Positions 1 through 9,600 of a stretch of DNA of 22,158 nt are shown piece after piece. Below the pieces are notes generated by a model. The model did not search any database and was not told the DNA's origin. It was given only the letters and a program-made list of their open reading frames with translations. The DNA lies in NCBI GenBank assembly GCA_905397405.1, contig CAJPVJ010000627.1, positions 1 to 22,158 on the forward strand, written 5' to 3'. Source of the stretch: Oppiella nova (lineage: Eukaryota > Arthropoda > Arachnida > Sarcoptiformes > Oppiidae). Made by a program: the position numbers and the translations under genes. Position 1 is the stretch's first letter. Each line of letters starts with the position of its first letter.

Positions 1-369
1 TATCCCGACGTCAATAACTACGATGTGTTGGACTATTTGAAAAGTGGGCGCCGTATGCCTCGACCCCATTACTGCCCGAAAATACTGTACGCCATAGTAT
101 TGAGCTGTTGGTCAGAGAACCCCAATTTTAGGCCTACTTTTGGGGAACTGGTCGATGAGATTCAAATAATAGCCACCGATTTGGATAAAAGTGTGAAAGA
201 GGAACGGGTGCAAATAGACAAGTCCAACACCTATGTCAAGCATCCCATACCCAGTCGTGTCCGCAATCACGACCAACTGATACCGGAGTTGGATGAACAG
301 GGTATATATGATGAGGTTATGCAGGAAATGGGGGACAACTATATGTATATGAGTCATAATGTTAAGTAA
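1..369 (+). CDS. MET-like receptor tyrosine kinase, C-terminal end (5' partial)
   Basis: The frame is open from base 1 to a TAA at 367-369, giving 122 residues; the true start lies upstream. The first ~50 residues are the end of a tyrosine kinase domain: a GRRM..P.YCP..LY motif, then SCW and NPNFRPTF, which are subdomains X-XI with the invariant Arg. The opening YPDVN, then GRR and YCP..LY, resemble the MET/RON family more than FGFR or VEGFR types; this is from memory of the family and is not an alignment. A ~70-residue cytoplasmic tail follows, with possible phosphotyrosine docking sites TYVKH, YDEV and a terminal YMYM (a YxxM, p85-type consensus). TYVKH lies roughly where MET has its docking tyrosines but lacks the +2 Asn that Grb2 needs. 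Tyrosine kinase is near certain; the MET assignment is moderate. Confidence 0.85.
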   Translation, partial: YPDVNNYDVLDYLKSGRRMPRPHYCPKILYAIVLSCWSENPNFRPTFGELVDEIQIIATDLDKSVKEERVQIDKSNTYVKHPIPSRVRNHDQLIPELDEQGIYDEVMQEMGDNYMYMSHNVK

Positions 370-394
370 ATGTTGACACAATTAATCAATGGAT

Positions 395-400
395 AATAAA
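395..400 (+). promoter_or_regulatory. polyadenylation signal of the kinase gene
   Basis: AATAAA lies 26 bp after the kinase stop codon. It is the first canonical signal there. The region is AT-rich, so other AATAAA matches occur by chance. Confidence 0.45.
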
Positions 401-937
401 ATTATAAATACAGAATATTCTTACCTACACTTATGTATAAATTAAATGTTTGTTATGTTTAGCACACTATTATGAGTTTAATTAATAATTTTAATTATTC
501 TGTACACAATTATTAATGTTACTAAATTTAATTTTAGGGATATATCTAAAATTGTTACATAAATAAGCTATTATTACAATTAATTGTTGAATAGGGATTT
601 GCAACAATTATAAGTTTGTTATTAAATATTATTTATGTACACTAAGTTAGTATATTTTTTGTTATTACGAAATAAATAATTAATAATTTTCATCCATTTT
701 TACAAATTATTTATTAGTTACGTTACAAACTATAACTAATAATGAAATAGTATTTTAATGAAAATAAATTACTAGTAATTAAATTGTCATATTAAATTTT
801 GCACAAATAGTAGTACTAATAATTTAGTGTAAACACCATTACATTATTAATCTATACGTTTATTTTTAACAATAAATTTTTGTAAATTAAAAATTACCAC
901 AACAATTATTATTATGTTAAACAATATATTTAAAACT

Positions 938-943
938 TTTATT
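938..943 (-). promoter_or_regulatory. candidate polyadenylation signal of the Kunitz gene
   Basis: The plus strand reads TTTATT, i.e. AATAAA on the minus strand, 80 bp past the proposed TGA at 1023-1025. Confidence 0.4.
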
Positions 944-1022
944 TAAATTGAAATAAATTGATAAATAAAATTACAAAAACACATAAACAACATAAATAAT
1001 TTATGATAATTAAAAATATGCC

Positions 1023-2545
1023 TCAAACTGATATACTCCCAGAATTATTAGGCAGTCCTTTCGTATCAGTGTCGCCGACCTGTAAACACAAGCAAACAAA
1101 ACATACACACAATTAGTACAAAAACACTGTCCCGTAAGAGCACCCCCCTGTCCCCACAGATAACACACCCATTGGTTCTTAACCTTTGCCCCCTCGGGTG
1201 TCATCACTGCCTGCTTCTCATATATACTACCTTTTTTGGGATCACCCGGTGCTTTCTGGCCCTTATCGTCACCACCATCTGGAGGTCCTATCCTATTATT
1301 AGTCATATCTATGGCCACAGAAAGGAAACACAAATTAATTAATCATAACTCAAAACATATAAAACTTTTTCCCCCATTCATTACCGTCAAAGTTTGCAAA
1401 GCCAGCCGCCTGCGCCTGACTCCCTGCTCCCTGTGCCGCGTAGTTGGCAGCCTGTGCCTGATTCTGAGCTCCCTGTGCCGCATAGTTGGCCGCCTGTGCT
1501 TGGCTCTGAGCTCCCTGTGCCGCGTAGTTGGCCGACTGTGCCTGACTCTGAGCTCCATAGTTCTGAGATTCGTAACCTCCCGCTCCAAAATTCTGCATCT
1601 GACCCTGGCCCTGGTATCCACTTCCATAATAATTTCCCGGTTGCTGTCCCTGGCCATAACCACCATAACCACCATAGCCACCACCTCCACCATAGCCAAA
1701 ACCACCACCGGAACCATATCCGCCATGTGCGCCATATCCCTGTACACCATTTGCCTGTCCCATACCGGACATAGCAGAAAATCCGTGAGCACCGCCAGAC
1801 CCGTGAGGTTGATACTGGTGCTGAGCGGGCACCTGTCGTATTTTGAGAGCCTGTCTGCCACTACCCTTCCCGTGTGCCACCTTTGGACGGATTTTGTATC
1901 TGAAAAGTAGTCATTTGTTTCGAGTATTAATTAAATAATTAGTTATAAAAAAACTAAATCCTAATCACTAGATGCGGATTAAAAGGATAGCCGTGACATA
2001 CCTATAGGGATGGCATATACGGTAGCAGTTCTTAATACTCTGAAATCGGTTGGCATTCCCTCCGCACCCGGTATACGAAAATGGTTTACACGTACGGGTC
2101 TCGTGATCGTAGTAAACGCGCGCCAAATCCTTGCTACAGGTGCCCGAGTCGGGCGGTTGGAAGCACTCGATGGGCACCGGCACCATGTTATTGTGCACCA
2201 CCACCACTCGTGTCTTAAGCGCCGACATGCCGGCCGGAGTAGGCATGGGCTGCGGATCGGCCACATTGACTGTCACCGGGTGTTGAACCACCACCTCCTT
2301 AGACGGACTGTCCATTGATTCACCTTTGTTTGGTACTACAACATAGGGGTTGGGAGGGCTATCACAATGGGTATCATATATAATAAACTCAGTAATGACT
2401 TACCAGCTGCACCTGGACCTTTTTGCGTGGATAGCCCTAAAATGACAATTAAGTTGAGATTTTAAATATTTGTATCAATTGTTTGAGACAAATAGTTACC
2501 AATTAATGAGATTATTAAGAGACAAAACCGTAATAAAAATGCCAT
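1023..2545 (-). CDS. Secreted Kunitz-domain protein with Gly/Tyr-rich and Ala/Gln repeat tail
   Basis: Predicted join on the minus strand: 2500-2545, 2404-2436, 2002-2335, 1385-1899, 1184-1308, 1023-1079 (1,110 nt, 369 aa). All junctions are GT-AG and phases match. Residues 1-16 are a hydrophobic signal peptide (MAFLLRFCLLIISLIG). Residues 84-134 form one Kunitz/BPTI domain with exact spacing C-8-C-15-C-7-C-12-C-3-C. The P1 residue after the second Cys is Ser, not Lys/Arg, so trypsin inhibition is doubtful. About 192-224 is Gly/Tyr-rich; 254-308 holds four 14-residue Ala/Gln repeats; the last ~60 residues are hydrophilic. The last intron (1080-1183) rests on a strong acceptor (TTTGCTTGTGTTTACAG). 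Without it the frame reads into a Cys-rich hydrophobic tail ending at 1010, which looks less natural. A cuticular, silk-like or cement-like matrix protein, or a protease-binding secretion, are possible roles; none is proven. Confidence 0.82.
1386..1553 (-). repeat. Four tandem 42-bp coding repeats
   Basis: Four in-frame units of 14 codons occur at 1553-1512, 1511-1470, 1469-1428 and 1427-1386. They encode variants of AQSQAQAANYAAQG; the last unit is the most diverged. The array ends exactly at the proposed splice donor, so unit number could change without a frameshift. Confidence 0.9.
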
Positions 2546-3667
2546 TTTCTCTACTATTTGAGCAAATATTTCATTCAACTATTAATTAACATGTTTTCTT
2601 AATTAAGATTTATGTCCCTTATGTATGGATTGAATTTATATACCGTATATGTGTTTAATTAAACTAACTTAATATATTATAATATAAGTTTATACGTACT
2701 ATGTTTTTGGCTTTGATCAATGGGCAAATTATGTTTCTAAAATTTTTTGTAAGTAATAAAATAATTTACATAATTTATTATCTTTATGGTTTTCTCTAAA
2801 TAATTTAAAATTTATTATTATTAAATTAAATATTAAATAATTGTTTATGTTTGATTTCATATTATTACATACGTATACTAAATATTGCAATTTATTTTAT
2901 TACATGATTTATCATTATACTGTATCACTGTTTTCAGTAATTCAGAAAGCAATAAACTTAATAATTTAATATTATTACAATAATGCACATTATTATTATT
3001 TTGTCAAGTAAATCTGAATTAATAATGTTCATATTTGCGTGCAATTCATTTGGGTGCATTGCTATCAAAAATAAAAGTAATTAGGCTTTATTTTACAATA
3101 GACATGCAAAGTATGAATTCAATATTGCTGTAAATAATGTAACACACGATATACTAAAATAAAATACGATGACCTAAATAGGATCAATAACCAACTGGGT
3201 ATATTAATATGGGTCTAAGTCAAAATAAATGTTTATGAAAAAATATCGTTACCCTAACATTAAATATTGCTTTTATATAATTATTAAATAAGGTTTAAAA
3301 TTGTTACACTTAAGTTTCACACTCCAAGACTTCGTTAACATTTATTTGCTAAAAGAACCTGGCTATTCCCACTTTGTACCAAAGATTTATATTAAAATTG
3401 TCTAATAATATATAAAAATTATTTATATAATACTGTACATGTAAAGAATTAAATATTAGTCCATAAATAATCCAAGTTTTATGTAATTATAAAATATTTA
3501 ATATTTGAAAGAACTTAAACTTATAAACAACTTCTGAAAATATCAAAATTAATTACAAAATTATTTAACTATATTAATGTTATTCTTAAGATATACATAA
3601 TACAAGTGAGCAAAAGTTGATTATATGTGAAAATTATTTCATTATATTTCTAGATAACTGAAAATAT
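2120..3667. repeat. Copy 1 of a perfect 1,548-bp direct duplication
   Basis: This copy runs from inside Kunitz exon 3 through exons 2 and 1 and the AT-rich spacer, and stops after the first two bases of the GR-A start codon. It matches 3669-5216 at a constant offset of 1,549. No mismatch or indel was found at the places I compared, including non-coding sequence. Confidence 0.95.
2546..3667. other. Intergenic spacer upstream of the Kunitz gene (copy 1)
   Basis: The segment is AT-rich with no supported gene. It should hold the promoters of the minus-strand Kunitz gene and the plus-strand GR-A, which are divergent once the artefactual duplication is removed. I see no clear TATA box among the many AT runs. 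Confidence 0.6.
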
Positions 3668-3668
3668 N
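3668..3668. other. Single ambiguous base (assembly join)
   Basis: This is the only N in the window. It sits exactly between two identical 1,548-bp copies, as expected when two overlapping contigs are placed end to end with a minimal gap. Confidence 0.95.
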
Positions 3669-4094
3669 GCGCCAAATCCTTGCTACAGGTGCCCGAGTCG
3701 GGCGGTTGGAAGCACTCGATGGGCACCGGCACCATGTTATTGTGCACCACCACCACTCGTGTCTTAAGCGCCGACATGCCGGCCGGAGTAGGCATGGGCT
3801 GCGGATCGGCCACATTGACTGTCACCGGGTGTTGAACCACCACCTCCTTAGACGGACTGTCCATTGATTCACCTTTGTTTGGTACTACAACATAGGGGTT
3901 GGGAGGGCTATCACAATGGGTATCATATATAATAAACTCAGTAATGACTTACCAGCTGCACCTGGACCTTTTTGCGTGGATAGCCCTAAAATGACAATTA
4001 AGTTGAGATTTTAAATATTTGTATCAATTGTTTGAGACAAATAGTTACCAATTAATGAGATTATTAAGAGACAAAACCGTAATAAAAATGCCAT
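3669..4094 (-). pseudogene. Duplicate 5' fragment of the Kunitz gene (probable assembly artefact)
   Basis: This segment repeats exons 1 (4049-4094), 2 (3953-3985) and part of exon 3 (3669-3884) of the gene at 1023-2545. It is cut at the N just after the second Kunitz cysteine. Beyond the cut the frame runs into unrelated spacer. It should not be counted as a second gene unless long reads show a true duplication. Confidence 0.85.
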
Positions 4095-5216
4095 TTTCTC
4101 TACTATTTGAGCAAATATTTCATTCAACTATTAATTAACATGTTTTCTTAATTAAGATTTATGTCCCTTATGTATGGATTGAATTTATATACCGTATATG
4201 TGTTTAATTAAACTAACTTAATATATTATAATATAAGTTTATACGTACTATGTTTTTGGCTTTGATCAATGGGCAAATTATGTTTCTAAAATTTTTTGTA
4301 AGTAATAAAATAATTTACATAATTTATTATCTTTATGGTTTTCTCTAAATAATTTAAAATTTATTATTATTAAATTAAATATTAAATAATTGTTTATGTT
4401 TGATTTCATATTATTACATACGTATACTAAATATTGCAATTTATTTTATTACATGATTTATCATTATACTGTATCACTGTTTTCAGTAATTCAGAAAGCA
4501 ATAAACTTAATAATTTAATATTATTACAATAATGCACATTATTATTATTTTGTCAAGTAAATCTGAATTAATAATGTTCATATTTGCGTGCAATTCATTT
4601 GGGTGCATTGCTATCAAAAATAAAAGTAATTAGGCTTTATTTTACAATAGACATGCAAAGTATGAATTCAATATTGCTGTAAATAATGTAACACACGATA
4701 TACTAAAATAAAATACGATGACCTAAATAGGATCAATAACCAACTGGGTATATTAATATGGGTCTAAGTCAAAATAAATGTTTATGAAAAAATATCGTTA
4801 CCCTAACATTAAATATTGCTTTTATATAATTATTAAATAAGGTTTAAAATTGTTACACTTAAGTTTCACACTCCAAGACTTCGTTAACATTTATTTGCTA
4901 AAAGAACCTGGCTATTCCCACTTTGTACCAAAGATTTATATTAAAATTGTCTAATAATATATAAAAATTATTTATATAATACTGTACATGTAAAGAATTA
5001 AATATTAGTCCATAAATAATCCAAGTTTTATGTAATTATAAAATATTTAATATTTGAAAGAACTTAAACTTATAAACAACTTCTGAAAATATCAAAATTA
5101 ATTACAAAATTATTTAACTATATTAATGTTATTCTTAAGATATACATAATACAAGTGAGCAAAAGTTGATTATATGTGAAAATTATTTCATTATATTTCT
5201 AGATAACTGAAAATAT
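3669..5216. repeat. Copy 2 of the 1,548-bp direct duplication
   Basis: Identical to 2120-3667 as far as compared. It begins abruptly inside Kunitz exon 3 after the N and continues without a break into the complete GR-A gene, so this copy carries the real GR-A upstream region. The non-genic part, 4095-5214, is AT-rich spacer. Confidence 0.95.
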
Positions 5217-6465
5217 GTATAACATATTGAATGGATTTACCGAAATTAACTATAAATTTAATAGTTACCTAGAAAATAATGAGGACCCCATTGTGGGCCT
5301 AGAAAATTTGGAGACCTTTTTGTGCAAATATTATGTGTTATTATCGGCAAACTTTAAAGACTATATCATTGGACACATTGATATGAAACGACTCATCAAG
5401 ATAATAATTCTGCGGATATGTGTTTTATTATTTACACTTCAATATGCCATATCCGCAGTGTATGATAGCACCGGTATGCAATATATTCTGTGCAATTCAA
5501 TTTATTTATTGGGTAACTCCAGAATATTCTCTACATTACTCAGTTTAGCAGGTTTAATAACATTATCTATAGAAATTGATGCCAACTATAAAGAGTGGAC
5601 AGGTAGTCATCATGTAATACGGCTACTAAATGAGATTAAATGTAAAATAATTAGCAATCCGTTAACTAACCAGGCAAATGTCCGTAAATTTGGTTATTAT
5701 ACAAACTTTGTAACCACTCATATAATGAACAAACTATTTATACCGATTAGTGTACTATTTTTTGCTCTGATATTCTCAACTACAATAATTTCATACATTG
5801 AAAATCCGGGAAAATATTATATAATAAACATTATATTCTGGTCGACAATAGCCCTAATTACATGTTTTGAGATATTTGCCCTGCTGTTTAGTGGGTCAAC
5901 ATATTGGTTCCTATCTATGATTTATCTCAGATATCAGTTACAAGAGATTAACACAGAATTGAAATTATCTCTAAATGTCAACCCGCACTTATTTATGAGG
6001 GCTATTATTAGACATTATTTAGTGGTCAGGGAGGTCATGGCAATGAATCGGTCTATGAGAGTGGTTATGTTTTTAGTATACTTCATACTTACACCTAGCA
6101 TTGACTTAATCATATACCTATCCACCGATAGCCATACTAATATATACGCTAGAATATTCTATAAATGTTATATTACTATTTTGGTTGGCATTATATTTTC
6201 CCTGACACTCATGTGCGGGTCAGTTGCAAAAACAGCACATAATTGTCGCCCACTTTTGCATACATGTCTACAAAACCCTAATATCCCGTTGAGGTATAGA
6301 CTGAAAATACATGCATTCAATGACCTGCTGTCCGGTTCGGACATTGGTTTCTATTGCTATGACTTGTTTCCGATGAATAATTACGAGTTTTACGACTACT
6401 GTTGCAAAATTATCTACTTGTATATACTTATTGTGCAATTAATTAAAGATATGCAAAATAATTAA
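5215..6465 (+). CDS. Gustatory-receptor-like seven-helix protein (GR-A), intronless
   Basis: One uninterrupted 416-codon frame. Hydrophobic segments fall at about residues 61-82, 103-121, 173-195, 202-226, 283-302, 318-336 and 396-411, seven in all. The C-terminus has the insect GR (7tm_7) layout: a Gly-aromatic-Cys-Asp-x-Phe-Pro-Met-Asn stretch at 378-388, then a final helix ending LYILIVQL, in place of the TYxxxxxQF motif typical of GRs. Arthropod GRs are ligand-gated cation channels with an intracellular N-terminus; taste, internal nutrient or other chemical sensing is inferred from family. The start is supported by alignment with GR-B, which begins at the same place. The gene converges on CUB-YWTD gene A, 168 bp between stop codons. 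The family call rests on topology and the C-terminal pattern, not on a search; I am fairly sure of it. Confidence 0.8.
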   Translation: MYNILNGFTEINYKFNSYLENNEDPIVGLENLETFLCKYYVLLSANFKDYIIGHIDMKRLIKIIILRICVLLFTLQYAISAVYDSTGMQYILCNSIYLLGNSRIFSTLLSLAGLITLSIEIDANYKEWTGSHHVIRLLNEIKCKIISNPLTNQANVRKFGYYTNFVTTHIMNKLFIPISVLFFALIFSTTIISYIENPGKYYIINIIFWSTIALITCFEIFALLFSGSTYWFLSMIYLRYQLQEINTELKLSLNVNPHLFMRAIIRHYLVVREVMAMNRSMRVVMFLVYFILTPSIDLIIYLSTDSHTNIYARIFYKCYITILVGIIFSLTLMCGSVAKTAHNCRPLLHTCLQNPNIPLRYRLKIHAFNDLLSGSDIGFYCYDLFPMNNYEFYDYCCKIIYLYILIVQLIKDMQNN

Positions 6466-6534
6466 TTGAACATCATAATGCAATGTAATGCGATATATTT
6501 ATAACATATTTTAAAATTTTAATTTTGCTCAACA

Positions 6535-6540
6535 AATAAA
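6535..6540 (+). promoter_or_regulatory. polyadenylation signal of GR-A
   Basis: AATAAA lies 70 bp after the GR-A stop; another match is at 6543-6548. Cleavage is expected at roughly 6550-6575, overlapping the 3' end of gene A on the other strand. Confidence 0.45.
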
Positions 6541-6561
6541 AAAATAAAATTTAACAATTAT

Positions 6562-6567
6562 TTTATT
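6562..6567 (-). promoter_or_regulatory. polyadenylation signal of CUB-YWTD gene A
   Basis: TTTATT on the plus strand gives AATAAA on the minus strand, 67 bp beyond the gene A stop at 6634-6636. Confidence 0.4.
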
Positions 6568-6633
6568 TTAAAATTTTATTTTAGTATAAAATAAATCAAT
6601 TATTATTTAATTATAATCCATACATTTATACCA

Positions 6634-9600
6634 TTATAATTCACTATCAGGTGAGGAATGGCGATCAAACAATGGCATACTCGGCTCAATGACCAGGGAT
6701 CTATATGTCGTGCCACTCATTGTATTTAACTTCTTATAGAAACTAAAACATAAATTAAGAAAATTATTAAACTAAACGCACAAAACTACAATAAATGCTT
6801 ACATAAAAATGACCACGACTATAATGATAATCAGAATCGCAATAATAATTGTATTAAATACGGCTAATGTGTCGGTGTTATTGGTACCGGTGCTGGGATT
6901 TTTATCACTTATATCACTATGAGATCCAATATCATGTGAGATATACTCTTGATTACCACTATCAGTTTCCTTGGACAGACACCGATAGCTTGTCCCCAAC
7001 GGTATGCATAGCTCCAGTTCTTTACACACATGTGCTTCACATCTATTGACGGCATTAGGTCTCAACAGTGGACTCATTGTCTTAAAGCTGTAAAACTTTT
7101 CTCTACTGACTCTCAATGTCTTAAACCCATAAAAGTATTCATTATTTTTGCTAAAACTTTGGTTCACATCATATGTAGTGAACAGTACCTCGGCCTTCGG
7201 TATACGTAACGGGAATTCCGGTATTTTATACACCATTTGATCGTTAGATAGATATAAATCGCGATTCAATACCGACATTGAGTTCAACGAATGAAACAAT
7301 GGATACGAAGTGTAGAAAAGTTTTTCATTATTGCCGTAAAAGTCCACAGAATAGAGTGAATAGTCTGTGATATCAATGAAATAATATCGTTGTGTCTGAT
7401 AGTCGACTGTCAGATGAAATGCTTGTCTATTATTGTCGTAAATAACCGATTGATTACTTCCGTCTAAATTGCTTTCAACGATATGTGCCTTAAATCCGAT
7501 TTCACTCCAAACTAATACCCCTTTCAAGACATTTATCCGTAAATCCCTGGCGTTTCCCGTATTTATGGGACATACTGTGTATATGTTTTTACTGTTTTCA
7601 ATGTGCAATACTTTTATCACTTTTACATCCGTGTCCAACCAGTAGATCAGGTCATGGATGTAATCGAAAGCTATTAGATCGTGTCTGACATCCCGTCCCG
7701 TCAATGGGAATCGGTTTACTTCAGACCAATCATTTAAATCAATTAACTCAATGTGTTTGGCGTCCCTTTGGTAGACAACTACCAGTCTTTGGGTGAAGTC
7801 GTATTCAATGATCTCATTGATGTCCACACCAGTGGACACCACTCGCCGGACAGTATGGTTGGCGTTATTAACCAGAATTGAATAGTCAGTGGATATGAGT
7901 GCACCGGCATTCGTGTTCAAACCTAGTTAACCAAATAAAGTAATTAAATAATTATTTTTAGATACCTGTGTATAAATTACCAGTACAGTATAATTAAATA
8001 ATAATTTATAGAGACTTCTAACGCAATCATTAGAGTAAATAAAATAATAAATATTAAAATCTATGTTAATATTTATTTTTAATAAACAATAACCTGTGCT
8101 AGTGTACCATTTTAATGAATGTATATTTATTGATTGAAAAATATTTTAGGAGTTGTTATTAGATATTGAATATTTAAAAAGTTAAGTTTTTAAGGAAATC
8201 ATATTTTCTTATATTACTTAAGAAATATAGCAAAATGGATATAAAATTTGCCGGATTTGCCAAAATTGACCACAAATTTCACAGATACTTGGAAAACAAT
8301 GTCGACTATACTGTAGGTATCAGAAAATTGGAGACTTTTTTGGGTAACAATTATGTGTTATTGTCGGCAAACTTTCACAACTATAGCATTGGATCTATTG
8401 ATAAGAAACGGCTCATTAGACTAATAATACTACGATTGTGTGTCATATTATTTTCGCTCAAATATGCCATATCAGCCGTGTTTGACAGCACCGGTATGCG
8501 ATATATTCTGTGCAATTCAAACTACATATTAGGCAACTCCAGAATATGCTCCGTATTATTCAGTTTGGGCGGATTTATAGTGATTTGCATACAAACTTTT
8601 TTCAACTACAGAGAGTGGACAGGTAGCAATGAGTTGGTACGACTTGTAAATGATATTAAGAGCCATACAATTGACAACCATTTAACTAATCAAGCAAATG
8701 CACGAAAATTTGGTTATTATGCTAACTTTTTAACCACTCATATAATGAACAAACTATTTATACCAATGAGTGTTGCCTTTTTTGCCCTGATACTATCCAC
8801 CACAATCGTTGCATTCGTGAATACTTTGGATACATTTGTCGTGATCAACATAATATTCTGGTTGATAATAACCCTGAGCTTATCGTACCAATTATTTTCC
8901 CTGATGTTTGGGGGATCAATATTATGGTTCCTGTCTATGATTTACATTAAATACCAACTCAAAGAAATTAATGTAGAAATTAAAAACTATCTTGATACTG
9001 GCGATTATCAATCTATTATTAATGCGATTAATAGTCACTATTCAGTCACCAGGCAGATTATGGCATTGAATAACATGACCAGAGTAATTATGTTTTTGAC
9101 ATATTTCCTAATAACACCTGCCATCGACCTACTCACATACCTGTCCACTGGGAGTGATACAAACATTTATGCCAGAATATTCTTTATTGTATTAAACTTT
9201 ACACTTATTGGTACTATATTTTCATTACATATTTCCTAATAACACCTGCCATCGACCTACTCACATACCTGTCCACTGGGAGTGATACAAACATTTATGC
9301 CAGAATATTCTTTATTGTATTAAACTTTACACTTATTGGTACTATATTTTCATTAACACTAATGTGTGCCTCCATAGCAAAAACAGCACATAATTGTCGC
9401 CCACTTTTGCATACATGTCTACAAAAGCCTGACCTCCAGTTGAGGTATAGACTGAAAATACATGCATTCAATGACCTGCTGTCCGGTGCGGACATTGGTT
9501 TCTATTGCTATGACTTGTTTCCGATGAATAATTACGAGTTTTACGACTACTGTTGCAAAATTGTCTACTTGTATATACTTATACTGCAATTAATAGATAG

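Larger units (their letters stand above)
370..1022. other. AT-rich intergenic spacer
   Basis: This stretch lies between the kinase stop and the minus-strand Kunitz gene stop, so the two genes converge. It contains the 3' UTRs of both and no open frame, RNA gene or repeat that I can support. Confidence 0.7.

Noticed and set aside
1010-1183. Cys-rich hydrophobic C-terminus of the Kunitz protein if intron 1080-1183 is not removed
   Set aside because: A very good acceptor and a phase-0 donor (AAAG|GTTAAG) give a hydrophilic end like the preceding residues. The unspliced version is kept only as an alternative.
1236-1910. Long plus-strand open frames with Leu/Cys-rich or His/Pro-rich repeats
   Set aside because: They are antisense shadows of the GC-rich Gly/Ala repeat exon, which has a consistent minus-strand splice structure, phase and signal peptide.
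3634-3864. Second Kunitz gene
   Set aside because: It is an exact copy cut at an N; best explained as an assembly overlap.
7936-8034. A possible start exon for the propeller (minus-strand ATG followed by a short frame) between 7922 and GR-B
   Set aside because: Its phase does not fit the acceptor at 7922, whereas the CUB exon ending at 9905 fits exactly and matches the paralogues.
9099-9354. The 128-bp duplication as an intron that splicing removes
   Set aside because: An intron of exactly one unit needs AGGT in the repeat; the unit has none.
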